From NCBI GenBank assembly GCA_932294295.1, contig OW028576.1, forward strand, positions 24,869,227 to 24,933,226: 64,000 nucleotides of DNA, in the 5' to 3' direction. Positions 32,101 through 44,100 of this stretch are shown piece after piece. Position 1 is the first letter of the stretch; every line of letters starts with the position of its first letter. Source of the stretch: Alitta virens. Taxonomy: Eukaryota > Annelida > Polychaeta > Phyllodocida > Nereididae. Under the pieces are notes generated by a model. The model made no database searches. It was not told the origin of the DNA and saw nothing but the letters and a program-made list of their open reading frames with translations. Made by a program: the position numbers and the translations under genes.

Positions 32101-35100
32101 GGAAAGAGCGCTTTTTGCAGTAAGTGTCTGCAGCCGTATGACAAGCGTTACGGCCATAGAGGCTGTGAGCGCTGCGTATCATGCCGTTGTGACAGGTGCG
32201 AAGTTGTTAACAGTGAAAGACATTGCTGTGCAGAGTGTAATCGCTTCATGAGGTCGGCCGAGTGCGCTCGCCGTCATAAAGAAAATGGTGTCTGTTCCGC
32301 GACTCATCGGTGTAAAGAATGTGGTGCTTACTACAGACCTAGCTTTGAACACCGATGTGACACGCGTGAGTGTAAAATTTGCAATGAGTGGGTCTCCGGT
32401 GTTCATTTCTGCTATATCAGACAGCAATTCCCTCGAGGAGTGTCTTGCAAGTACATGTTTGCGGATTTTGAAACGGACCCCACCACAAAGTATCATACAC
32501 CCAATCTGTTGATAGCTCACTGGGAGTGCGAACATTGCATTGGCTACACGTACAGAGAGAACCAGCGATGTAAACACTGCGGTACGCCATGTACTCAATG
32601 TTCAGCTCTCATCTCGAGTAATTCATCAAGGGGCCACCCTGAGAGAACGACATGTATGTCAGGTGAAACGTGCGGAATGCGGTCTGTCAGTTTTTTCGGA
32701 GATGACACCGCAACTGAGTTTTGTAAATTTCTATTCAGCAGAGAATTCGAGGGTTATACACTCATCTTTCACAATGGCCAGGCGTATGACGCCTATTTCA
32801 TCGCCAAGTACATATTCTGTACAATGCGCAAGCTACCTAAAGTGATCTATCGTGGTAGCAAGATTGTGGCTATTGACACGGGGAAGTTCAGAGTGATCGA
32901 CTCGCTGAACTTTTTGACATTCCCATTGAGTCAAATGCCCAAAGTTTTTGGGCTGCAAGGTGTCAAGAAGGGTACATTCCCAGTTTTTTTTAATCAGAAA
33001 GAAAACTGGGACTATGTTGGACCCATGCCGCATCCTTACTGCTATCGAGTGAACAGCATGAAGCCAAAGGCTCGTGAAGAGTTCATGAAGTGGTATGTGA
33101 ATCAGAGGGGTAAAGTCTTCAATTTCAAAAAAGAATTACTTGCATATTGTGAGGATGATGTGAATATCCTGCAGGAAAGCTGCAATGCATTCAGAGACTG
33201 GCTTTTGGGGATCACATCAAGAGAGGAAGTGGTTGATGTGGGTGAGGGCGGTGAGAGGATGACAAAGACAATAGGTGTTGATCCACTCCAATACAACACA
33301 CTGGCGAGTGTTTGCATGGCAACATACAGACATTTATTTCTTACTGAGAAATATTCAGTGTCTCTAGAGGACGGGCGCACAGTTTCAGGGTTCTTACAAA
33401 ATGACAAATTGAAACTGCTAGATGAGCAGGGTGAAGTTGTCGATAGTGAAGCTGTCAGTGTGAGTGGGATGAAATTCGAATCAACACCGTTTGCCAGAAT
33501 GCCCTCATGTGGTTTTGCCGGTATAGACGCCCACAGTCGGTCCTCAATCGTATGGCTGGAATATGAGGCTCAGAGACTGGGTGTGCCTATTCAGCATGCT
33601 CGCAATGGTGGTGAACACCGTATTAGGAATAGGCGGGGAGATGGTTGGGTGAAGCTCGACGGTTACTATCTTGACTCAGCGTCGGGTAGGGAGTTTGCAT
33701 GGGAGTTCTATGGATGCGTCTTCCATGGCTGTCAGTGGTGCTTCAGCGGCGGTGACGGTTCATCGGTTGTCAGACACCCCCACACAGGTGAAAGCATGAA
33801 GACTCTACACACTCGTACTGTTGATAGGCTAAACTATCTGAGGAAAGATCTCAAGTTCGAGGTTCACACTGTGTGGGAGTGCGAGTACCGCATGATGCTG
33901 AAAAGCAACCCTATGTTGCGTGACATTGAGAGCGCCTGTGACATCATGCCTCGCTTGGATCCGCGTTCGGCATTTTATGGTGGGCGTGTTAACGCCGTAA
34001 AGCTCTATCACGAGGCAGAGGGGGGCAAGAAAATAGGCTATGTAGACATCTGCTCTCTATATCCAATGGTACTGAAGAATGACATCTTCCCCGTGGGTAT
34101 TCCTGAAGTCATAGTGGAGCCACAAACCACCGACATCAGCGGCTACTTTGGTCTTGTCCAAGCTCGAGTTCGACCACCACGAGGGTTGTATCACCCGTGT
34201 CTCCCAGTGCGACTTAACGGTAAACTATTTTTCCCCCTCTGTGTCACTTGTGCAAGTAAGATGAGCACTGACCCGTGTAAGTGTTCAGACAGCGAGCGAG
34301 ACCTCACAGGCACATGGACTACTGTGGACCTAGGCGATGCCATCAGTGTAGGTTACACAGTGGTCAAAGTCTATGAGGTGTATCACTTCAGGGAGAGTGC
34401 AAAGTTCGACAAGGCTCAGGCTACTCCAGGCTTGTTTTCTGACTATGTCAATCTCTTCCTGAAAGGGAAGCAGGAGGCTTCGGGGTGGCCTTCTCCCGAT
34501 ATGAGTGATGCCGAGAAGGCTGAATATATAGATCAGTATGAGGAGGTGGAAGGCATTCGACTTGAACCCTGTAACATTTCACTCAATCCAGGGAAAAGAG
34601 CAACCAACAAATTACTGCTGAACAGTTTCTGGGGCAAGTTCGGGGAAAACAACAACCACAGGACACACCAGCTGGCTGAACAGGGGCTAGACATCTTTAA
34701 GGTGTTAACCAACCCCTCTATCGCTCTCAAAGGCATGCATGTGCTCGATGAGAAGCGATGTATGCTTGAGTACAGCCAGGCTGAGGGTTTCCTCCCTGAA
34801 ATGCCCCATGTGAATGTATTCATAGCGGCATTCACGACTGCCAATGCCAGAAGTAGACTGTTCAAGACACTCCACAATCTAGACAGACGAGTGCTATATT
34901 TCGACACCGATTCTGTTATTTACGAATATTATGATAGGAAATTAGACGAGTACACTCCAGACATGGGGGATCATTTGGGGCAGTGGACGAACGAACTTAA
35001 GACTGGACAGTTCATTTCACGTTTTGTTAGTAGTGGCCCGAAATCGTATGCTTTTGTTACCAGTGAAGAAGAGCGAACCACAAAACTAAAAGGCTTCACC

Positions 35101-35352
35101 TTAAACCATGAAGCGGGGGAGCTGTTAAACTTTGACAGTATTTGTAGGTTGGTACTTTTTTGGGCCGACCCCGATAACAATCCACTGCCCCCTGATGAAC
35201 AACCCCATGTTGAAGTGCAGTATAATAAAATTCGTCGCAACAAATACCAATTTAAACTCTTTAATAGAGAAGAATTAAAGAAATTCAGAGTCACATACTC
35301 GAAACGTCGCCTGATCGCTGGTACTTACGACACTGAGCCCTATGGTTTTTAG
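29182..35352 (+). CDS. POLB: Protein-primed type B DNA polymerase, four exons
   Basis: Best model: exons 29182-30168, 30288-30409, 30509-30583 and 30972-35352. All junctions are GT-AG and all phases agree, giving 1,854 residues. Exon 1 encodes a disordered Ser/Thr-rich region with a Lys-Gly repeat. Exon 2 ends in PKKRKVD, a classical nuclear-localisation pattern. Exon 4 (about 1,459 codons) has a Cys/His zinc-binding region at its residues ~380-480 and exonuclease motifs ADFETD (~496), NGQAYDAYF (~600) and CEDDVNIL (~725). Polymerase motifs follow: DICSLYP (~1025), LNSFWGKFG (~1215), FDTDSVIY (~1310) and KSYAF (~1357). It replicates the element by protein priming at the terminal repeats. AATAAA lies at 35781. 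Confidence 0.9.
29478..29539. repeat. GGCAAA hexanucleotide repeat within the polymerase gene
   Basis: About eight GGCAAA copies followed by GGGAAA and GGGAAT variants, read as alternating Lys-Gly then Gly-Asn in exon 1. Confidence 0.95.
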
Positions 35353-35534
35353 ACCGTATCAATTTGCTAGTCACCGTGTCATCATTTAATACCTTGTTAC
35401 TGTCATTTTGTCAATTGCGTTTAGCGCTGTTAGAATTTTTGCAATGTATTAATTTGAGTCTTTGACTTTGTGTTTTATTTAATTTATTGCTGTTTTCCCC
35501 ATAGAACACGTTTTAAGTGACGGTTTCTGGTACG

Positions 35535-35567
<33 letters not shown>

Positions 35568-35780
35568 TTACGCCTCGGGTGTGTTTTATGTTTATTATTA
35601 TTGTTCATGTTAGTGTAACTGTTGTGTATATATGTATATGTATGTTTATTTATTTATTTTTTTTTTTTGGCGTCATTCTGTAATTGTTTGAATGATACAA
35701 ATTAGCATGACACGTATGGGGGGGCCCCATGGAGCCCATGTGTTTACTGTAACACATAGTTTATTACTATGTTGCTACTA

Positions 35781-35786
35781 AATAAA
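35781..35786 (+). terminator. Polyadenylation signal of the polymerase gene
   Basis: The first plain AATAAA after the polymerase stop, about 430 bases downstream. The 35353-36142 interval between the convergent genes otherwise holds only TATATG and T-rich simple sequence. Confidence 0.55.
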
Positions 35787-36117
35787 AATGGAGCCATTGT
35801 GCTTTTTTCTTAAATCGAAGATACTGCCTTTCATTTTTATTATATTTTTTCACCTTTGAGTATCATGATGGTTTTTTTAATTTTTTGATGCATTTGGAGC
35901 TTCTGCTTGAATGTTATTGAGTAAAGTTAAATAATCGTAATCAGTCAATTTAATGCAGTACTTGTAAAATACACCTGACCCCTTACCAGCTGTCTTACAT
36001 TGGATAAATCTGAGACTATTTTTTCAGGCCTTTTTTTTTTCATGTGAAATTCACAGGCGACTTTCATAGCACCATAACAATAATAAGTAAAACCAGTTGT
36101 TTGCATTTGAAAAAATA

Positions 36118-36123
36118 TTTATT
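36118..36123 (-). terminator. Polyadenylation signal of the 370-residue gene
   Basis: AATAAA on the minus strand, 20 bases beyond the stop codon at 36143. Confidence 0.6.
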
Positions 36124-36142
36124 AAAAAAGTATCATGAAAAT

Positions 36143-37255
36143 TTACATTGACATGTCCTGGTGAATCTCCTCAGTATTTGAATGCCGAATAGCACCAGTA
36201 TTGGGGGCGGCTAGAATTTCGGGTACAGCTTTTTTGAGAGTCTGTTCATAGCAAAAATCTATCAATCGCTCTGTCACATGCTCAGAGGGTGATTCACAAT
36301 TTACAATTTGAGCCTCGATTTTGGCTATTCCGCCTAGATAGGCGAATATATCATAAATTTCGCTTAAAAAATACAGTCTCTTGTGGTTGAGCATAGAGGC
36401 AATGGCCTCGACCACTCGTAGCACACTTGTCTTGGTCAGCTTCTCATCGATTGCAGTCTTAATGTCGCCGGGTGAAGGCGGGGCCATAGCTAAATCGCTC
36501 TTGTCATAGCCTGCCTCAGTCAGTAGAAGATTGTAGAAAACTCGCTGTGTGATTTCGAGCTTTGAAGGCCTGAGCAACTGCACTTGCTCTATTGTGTATG
36601 CACATTGATCATTGTCATTTCCAGGTGTCGATTCCATGTAGTTCTGCACACTTGCCTCGCACTGTTCACGTTCCATGTACACTGTGAGAGACTTGAGACC
36701 TCTTTTCTCGATAGACCACCTGTAGCACCTGACTGTTGGACACTCTTCGAGATGAGAGTATTTACTTCCATTGTCTCCACCTGGTTGAGGTGTACTTATA
36801 ACCTCGTAAAGTTTGGCAAGTGAAGAGTGAAGCTTTTCGAATTCCTCTCGACGTAGATTGATGGTTTTACTGTGTAAAAATTCGGTCAAATCACCGATTT
36901 TCTCCTGCTCAGTCTTGGGGTGTAGTATGGATAAAAAGTACAGCTCCTCCTTGTTATACTTTTGGAATTTAGTGACCATGAGAAACTGCTTTTTGGTCAG
37001 TCTCATCTGCACAGGCTTATGGTTCACTATCGCATCGAGTAACTCGGCTGAGGATTCTTGAATTTTCTCGAAAGACTTCTTTGCAATGTGAACATTACGC
37101 CACTTGCCTGTATCATCGTTGAGTCTGGAAACAGTTATATATCCGGCCTTGTATTGGAGGGCTGCATGGGCGATGACGCGGGTCTTCTCCGAGAGACAAA
37201 TAGTCATTCCACTAGATCCATGAGGAGTCTGAGCATTCAACTGGGTAGTAGTCAT
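36143..37255 (-). CDS. Polinton right-end protein, possible PC4-like fold
   Basis: The protein has 370 residues, intact. The N-terminal third contains YITVSRLNDDTGKWRNVHI followed by a helix (KSFEKIQESSAELLDAI) and then a similar strand-helix element (MRLTKKQFLMVTKF). This recalls the strand-then-helix layout of PC4/p15-type single-strand-binding domains, possibly doubled. The resemblance is by eye and weak. The rest is helical and charged. It has its own strong TATA/initiator promoter, so an early regulatory or DNA-binding role is reasonable but unproven. Confidence 0.7.
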   Translation of the reverse strand: MTTTQLNAQTPHGSSGMTICLSEKTRVIAHAALQYKAGYITVSRLNDDTGKWRNVHIAKKSFEKIQESSAELLDAIVNHKPVQMRLTKKQFLMVTKFQKYNKEELYFLSILHPKTEQEKIGDLTEFLHSKTINLRREEFEKLHSSLAKLYEVISTPQPGGDNGSKYSHLEECPTVRCYRWSIEKRGLKSLTVYMEREQCEASVQNYMESTPGNDNDQCAYTIEQVQLLRPSKLEITQRVFYNLLLTEAGYDKSDLAMAPPSPGDIKTAIDEKLTKTSVLRVVEAIASMLNHKRLYFLSEIYDIFAYLGGIAKIEAQIVNCESPSEHVTERLIDFCYEQTLKKAVPEILAAPNTGAIRHSNTEEIHQDMSM

Positions 37256-37294
37256 TGTTGCTGCAGAGTTTTTCTATTTTCACACAGAAGAAGC

Positions 37295-37330
37295 GAATGA
37301 CACTGTGATGGGAGCACCGACTTATATACT
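37295..37330 (-). promoter_or_regulatory. TATA plus initiator for the 370-residue gene
   Basis: On the minus strand AGTATATAAG (37330-37321) is followed about 30 bases later by TCATTC (37300-37295), an exact match to the arthropod initiator TCAKTY. The ATG at 37255 then lies about 43 bases downstream of the predicted start. It is the clearest core promoter in the element. Confidence 0.7.
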
Positions 37331-37511
37331 ACGTGACTTATGCAAATTGATTGCGATTAGGTTCAATTCTACCAATCAAATGGCTAGTAATATTCGATTT
37401 CAGATGACCGGAGGCTAGCGTCTGTTTGAATTGGCAAGTAGCAAGTGTTATCATATCAAGCTCTGCCTCGAGCAACTGCTGTTTGAGGTGTAGGAATTCA
37501 TCATTCAGCCT

Positions 37512-37874
37512 TCAATGTTTATGTGATGACAGGGTGGGTTGGGGCAGCATTATTCCAAGTGATGAAGATAGAAGTGCTGTCCAAAGATTACTGTCGCCAT
37601 TACGCATTGAGAGATTAGCTATGCACGTGATAATGACTATGTATAGAATCACAACTTGACAAATGAAAATAACTTCATTTTTAGGGAGAATTCTACCAAA
37701 AAGTCTCCAAGTACTAGCACTACCTATAGAGTGAATGTCTATTGTTCCCTGTATGTCTTGCACAGTAGCTTTTCCATAATTCTCCTCTTTATGTTCAGGA
37801 GATAAATCTCCAATGAATTTCCCTGTAACGTCCTCTCCTTCCATTACGTAAAGCTCAAATGAATAGCATATCAT
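37512..37874 (-). CDS. Small single-pass membrane protein of the Polinton
   Basis: About 120 residues from the ATG at 37874; a second ATG at 37844 is also possible. A polar N-terminal half leads to a transmembrane segment (VIFICQVVILYIVIITCIA), then a short tail with LWTALLSSSLGIMLPQP. A WxxLLSSxxGxxLPxP tail of this kind recurs in small membrane proteins of animal Polintons and related viruses, as far as I recall. Probable role: membrane association of virions; inferred. Confidence 0.65.
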   Translation of the reverse strand: MICYSFELYVMEGEDVTGKFIGDLSPEHKEENYGKATVQDIQGTIDIHSIGSASTWRLFGRILPKNEVIFICQVVILYIVIITCIANLSMRNGDSNLWTALLSSSLGIMLPQPTLSSHKH

Positions 37875-38070
37875 AATCAACACCACTACGCAATATTTGG
37901 CATGAGCACATAGTAGTTTACATGTGTTCTATGCCCCTAAACTATTTACATTTCAATGTCACTGATCATCATGATTAATGCCTGAGGCAGAAACATGAAA
38001 GGATAATAACGTAATAATTAGCATAAAATTAACATCGCCCCGGGCAATCTTAGGAGAGGTCCAGGATCCA

Positions 38071-38146
38071 CAGGTACAGCTCGATATGACATCAAGCCCT
38101 CGGGGCAAATTACGTCATCGTGATATCATCGGGGCCCTAGAGTAGT
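38071..38146 (-). repeat. Polinton right terminal inverted repeat
   Basis: Reverse complement of the left repeat over 76 bases with one mismatch, ending CCCTAGAGTAGT at 38146 directly before the second GATATT. Confidence 0.95.
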
Positions 38147-41100
38147 GATATTTCAGTACTTTTTTTTACCTACAAACAAGACATAGCCATTTCAGCTGTT
38201 AAATGGCCATATGGTAACACATAATCATGGCTATTTGACTGTGATTTTACCAACAATTGAGTCTTATTACTTGATCTAGATATCTTTAGCAAAATATATG
38301 GATATTTCAGTACTTTTTTTACCTACAAACAAGACATAGCCATTTCAGCTGTTAAATGACCATATGGCAACGCAGCATTGAAGAGGGAGCCACTACGTTT
38401 TTAGGGGGGGGGGGGCCTGGTTAAGTTGTTATTTTGCTTCTGTTGTTGGAGCTGATATGTAGGTCAAGTATGTCTGGATAGTGGGTAATAATTGGACGAA
38501 ATGGCCATGTATTTTGCTTCTGATTTCAAGAGTCAAATAGCCATCCCTGTGGTTGCTTCTGCTTTCGGAGCTGATATGTAGGTCAAGTATGGCCATCCCA
38601 GTGGATGCTTCTGCTTCCGCAGCTGATATGTAGGGCAAGTAGGTAAAATGGGAGTGAAATGTTCATATCTTTTGAAAATGCTGTTGAATTCGGTGGACTT
38701 CCTCCCTTCTGCTTCTGCTTCCTGTTCTGCTTCTGCTTCTGCTTCCGCAGCTGATATTTAGGTCAAGTATCTGCGAAGTGGGTAAAATTGGAGTGAAATA
38801 GTGCTTTTAGTTTCATTTTTTTTTGTTTTTGGTTAATATATATGTATGTTAATGTTATTGCTTCTTATAATCTCTCTTCTTTTGATTCTCAAGAAACACT
38901 TAAATAAATAGGCTTGGGCGCCTAGGAACCCCCCCCATATAAAAAACACTCGACATGTCTATCACACACACACCAAACCAGACATGGCTAATTCACACTG
39001 CTTTTACCAACAAATGAAACACATGGCCATTTCAGTCAGTATTTACCAACAAATCATACTTGACCTACATATCAGCACCGGAAACAGAAGCAAAATAACA
39101 ACTTAACCAGGCCCCCCCCCCCCCTAAAAACGTAGTGGCTCCCTCTACAATGGTTTTTTACCATATGAATATGGCCATTTAACACACACCAAACCAGACA
39201 TGGCTATTTCACACCGATTTTACCAACAAATTGAACACATGGCCATGTCAGTCAGTATTTACCAACAAATCATACTTGACCTACATATCAGCACCGGAAG
39301 CAGAAGAAAAATAACAACTTAACAGGCCCCCCCCCCTAAAAACGTAGTGGCTCCCTCTACAATGGTTTTTTACCATATGGCCATTTGACAGCTTTTATAC
39401 CCACAATTCGAACATAAATAATGCATATGGCTATTTGACTGTGATTTTACCAACAATTGAGTCTTATTACTTGATCTAGATATCTTTAGCAAAATATATG
39501 GATATTTCAGTACTTTTTTTACCTACAAACAAGACATAGCCATTTCAGCTGTTAAATGACCATATGGCAACACAGCATTGTAGAGGGAGCCACTACGTTT
39601 TTAGGGGGGGGGGGCCTGGTTAAGTTGTTATTTTGCTTCTGCTTCCGGAGCTGATATGTAGGTCAAGTATGTCTGGATAGTGGGTAATAATTGGACGAAA
39701 TGGCCATGTATTTTGCTTCTGATTTCAAGAGTCAAATAGCCATCCCTGTGGTTGCTTCTGCTTCCGGAGCTGATATGTAGGTCAAGTATGGCCATCCCAG
39801 TGGATGCTTCTGCTTCCGCAGCTGATATGTAGGTCAAGTAGGTAAAATGGGAGTGAAATGTTCATATCTTTTGAAAATGCTGTTGAATTCGGTGGACTTC
39901 CTCCCTTCTGCTTCTGCTTCCTGTTCTGCTTCTGCTTCTGCTTCCGCAGCTGATATGTAGGTCAAGTATCTGCGAAGTGGGTAAAATTGGAGTGAAATAG
40001 TGCTTTTAGTTTCTTTTCTTTTTGTTTTTGGTTAATATATATGTATGTTAATGTTATTGCTTCTTATAATCTCTTTTTTTTTTTATTCTCAAGAAACACT
40101 TAAATAAATAGGCTTGGGCGCCTAGGAACCCCCCCCCATATAAAAAACACTCGACATGTCTATCACACACACACCAAACCAGACATGGCTAATTCACACT
40201 GCTTTTACCAACAAATGAAACACATGGCCATTTCAGTCAGTATTTACCAACAAATCATACTTGACCTACATATCAGCACCGGAAACAGAAGCAAAATAAC
40301 AACTTAACCAGGCCCCCCCCCCCCCTAAAAACGTAGTGGCTCCCTCTACAATGGTTTTTTACCATATGAATATGGCCATTTAACACACACCAAACCAGAC
40401 ATGGCTATTTCACACCGATTTTACCAACAAATTGAACACATGGCCATGTCAGTCAGTATTTACCAACAAATCATACTTGACCTACATATCAGCACTGGAA
40501 GCAGAAGAAAAATAACAACTTAACAGGCCCCCCCCCCCCTAAAAACGTAGTGGCTCCCTCTACAATGGTTTTTTACCATATGGCCATTTGACAGCTTTTA
40601 TACCCACAATTCGAACATAAATAATGCATATGGCTATTTGACTGTGATTTTACCAACAATTGAGCCTTATTACTTGATCTAGATATCATTAGCAAAATAT
40701 ATGGATATTTCAGTACTTTTTTTTACCTACAAACAAGACATAGCCATTTCAGCTGTTAAATGGCCATATGGTAACACATAATCATGGCTATTTGACTGTG
40801 ATTTTACCAACAATTGAGTCTTATTACTTGATCTAGATATCTTTAGCAAAATATATGGATATTTCAGTACTTTTTTTACCTACAAACAAGACATAGCCAT
40901 TTCAGCTGTTAAATGACCATATGGCAACACAGCATTGTAGAGGGAGCCACTACGTTTTTAGGGGGGGGGGGGGCCTGATTAAGTTGTTATTTTGCTTCTG
41001 CTTCCGGAGCTGATATGTAGGTCAAGTATGTCTGGATAGTGGGTAATAATTGGACGAAATGGCCATGTATTTTGCTTCTGATTTCAAGAGTCAAATAGCC

Positions 41101-44100
41101 ATCCCTGTGGTTGCTTCTGCTTCCGGAGCTGATATGTAGGTCAAGTATGGCCATCCCAGTGGATGCTTCTGCTTCCGCAGCTGATATGTAGGTCAAGTAG
41201 GTAAAATGGGAGTGAAATGTTCATATCTTTTGAAAATGCTGTTGAATTCGGTGGACTTCCTCCCTTCTGCTTCTGCTTCCTGTTCTGCTTCTGCTTCTGC
41301 TTCCGCAGCTGATATGTAGGTCAAGTATCTGCGAAGTGGGTAAAATTGGAGTGAAATAGTGCTTTTAGTTTCTTTTCTTTTTGTTTTTGGTTAATATATA
41401 TGTATGTTAATGTTATTGCTTCTTATAATCTCTTTTTTTTTTTATTCTCAAGAAACACTTAAATAAATAGGCTTGGGCGCCTAGGAACCCCCCCCCATAT
41501 AAAAAACACTCGACATGTCTATCACACACACACCAAACCAGACATGGCTAATTCACACTGCTTTTACCAACAAATGAAACACATGGCCATTTCAGTCAGT
41601 ATTTACCAACAAATCATACTTGACCTACATATCAGCACCGGAAACAGAAGCAAAATAACAACTTAACCAGGCCCCCCCCCCCCTAAAAACGTAGTGGCTC
41701 CCTCTACAATGGTTTTTTACCATATGAATATGGCCATTTAACACACACCAAACCAGACATGGCTATTTCACACCGATTTTACCAACAAATTGAACACATG
41801 GCCATGTCAGTCAGTATTTACCAACAAATCATACTTGACCTACATATCAGCACTGGAAGCAGAAGAAAAATAACAACTTAACAGGCCCCCCCCCCCTAAA
41901 AACGTAGTGGCTCCCTCTACAATGGTTTTTTACCATATGGCCATTTGACAGCTTTTATACCCACAATTCGAACATAAATAATGCATATGGCTATTTGACT
42001 GTGATTTTACCAACAATTGAGCCTTATTACTTGATCTAGATATCATTAGCAAAATATATGGATATTTCAGTACTTTTTTTTACCTACAAACAAGACATAG
42101 CCATTTCAGCTGTTAAATGGCCATATGGTAACACATAATCATGGCTATTTGACTGTGATTTTACCAACAATTGAGTCTTATTACTTGATCTAGATATCTT
42201 TAGCAAAATATATGGATATTTCAGTACTTTTTTTACCTACAAACAAGACATAGCCATTTCAGCTGTTAAATGACCATATGGCAACACAGCATTGTAGAGG
42301 GAGCCACTACGTTTTTAGGGGGGGGGGGGCCTGATTAAGTTGTTATTTTGCTTCTGCTTCCGGAGCTGATATGTAGGTCAAGTATGTCTGGATAGTGGGT
42401 AATAATTGGACGAAATGGCCATGTATTTTGCTTCTGATTTCAAGAGTCAAATAGCCATCCCTGTGGTTGCTTCTGCTTCCGGAGCTGATATGTAGGTCAA
42501 GTATGGCCATCCCAGTGGATGCTTCTGCTTCCGCAGCTGATCGATATGTAGGTAAATTAGGTAAAATGGGAGTGAAATGTTCATATCTTTTGAAAATGCT
42601 GTTGAATTCGGTGGACTTCCTCCCTTCTGCTTCTGCTTCCTGTTCTGCTTCTGCTTCTGCTTCCGCAGCTGATATGTAGGTCAAGTATCTGCGAAGTGGG
42701 TAAAATTGGAGTGAAATAGTGCTTTTAGTTTCTTTTCTTTTTGTTTTTGGTTAATATATATGTATGTTAATGTTATTGCTTCTTATAATCTCTCTTCTTT
42801 TTATTCTCAAGAAACACTTAAATAAATAGGCTTGGGCGCCTAGGAACCCCCCCCCCCCATATAAAAAACACTCGACATGTCTATCACACACACACCAAAC
42901 CAGACATGGCTAATTCACACTGCTTTTACCAACAAATGAAACACATGGCCATTTCAGTCAGTATTTACCAACAAATCATACTTGACCTACATATCAGCAC
43001 CGGAAACAGAAGCAAAATAACAACTTAACCAGGCCCCCCCCCAATAAAAACGTAGTGGCTCCCTCTACAATGGTTTTTTACCATATGAATATGGCCATTT
43101 AACACACACCAAACCAGACATGGCTATTTCACACCGATTTTACCAACAAATTGAACACATGGCCATGTCAGTCAGTATTTACCAACAAATCATACTTGAC
43201 CTACATATCAGCACTGGAAGCAGAAGCAAAATAACAACTTAACAGGCCCCCCCCCCTAAAAACGTAGTGGCTCCCTCTACAATGGTTTTTTACCATATGG
43301 CCATTTGACAGCTTTTATACCCACAATTCGAACATAAATAATGCATATGGCTATTTGACTGTGATTTTACCAACAATTGAGTCTTATTACTTGATATAGA
43401 TATCATTAGCAAAATATATGGATATTTCAGTACTTTTTTTTACCTACAAACAAGACATAGCCATTTCAGCTGTTAAATGGCCATATGGTAACACATAATC
43501 ATGGCTATTTGACTGTGATTTTACCAACAATTGAGTCTTATTACTTGATCTAGATATCTTTAGCAAAATATATGGATATTTCAGTACTTTTTTTACCTAC
43601 AAACAAGACATAGCCATTTCAGCTGTTAAATGACCATATGGCAACACAGCATTGTAGAGGGAGCCACTACGTTTTTAGGGGGGGGGGCCTGGTTAAGTTG
43701 TTATTTTGCTTCTGCTGTCGGAGCTGATATGTAGGTCAAGTATGTCTGGATAGTGGGTAATAATTGGACGAAATGGCCATGTATTTTGCTTCTGATTTCA
43801 AGAGTCAAATAGCCATCCCTGTGGTTGCTTCTGCTTCCGGAGCTGATATGTAGGTCAAGTATGGCCATCCCAGTGGATGCTTCTGCTTCCGCAGCTGATA
43901 TGTAGGTCAAGTAGGTAAAATGGGAGTGAAATGTTCATATCTTTTGAAAATGCTGTTGAATTCGGTGGACTTCCTCCCTTCTGCTTCTGCTTCCTGTTCT
44001 GCTTCTGCTTCTGCTTCCGCAGCTGATATGTAGGTCAAGTATCTGAGAAGTGGGTAAAATTGGAGTGAAATAGTGCTTTTAGTTTCTTTTTTTTTGTTTT

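Larger units (their letters stand above)
18224..38146. mobile_element. Complete Polinton/Maverick (adintovirus-like) element, 19,923 bases
   Basis: 76-base terminal inverted repeats, a 6-base target duplication (the size known for Polintons), and the full core gene set: DDE integrase, A32/FtsK-HerA-type ATPase, double-jelly-roll major capsid, single-jelly-roll penton, adenain-like protease and protein-primed type B polymerase. Late genes run leftward from 29062 to 23046 with overlaps of a few bases. The polymerase runs rightward from 29182. Two minus-strand genes fill the right end and a membrane-protein gene lies near the left end. Almost all frames are intact; the protease has one in-frame stop. 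It sits inside one satellite unit; removing it and one target copy leaves a unit of about 1.14 kb, the same length as a variant elsewhere in the array. Confidence 0.97.
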
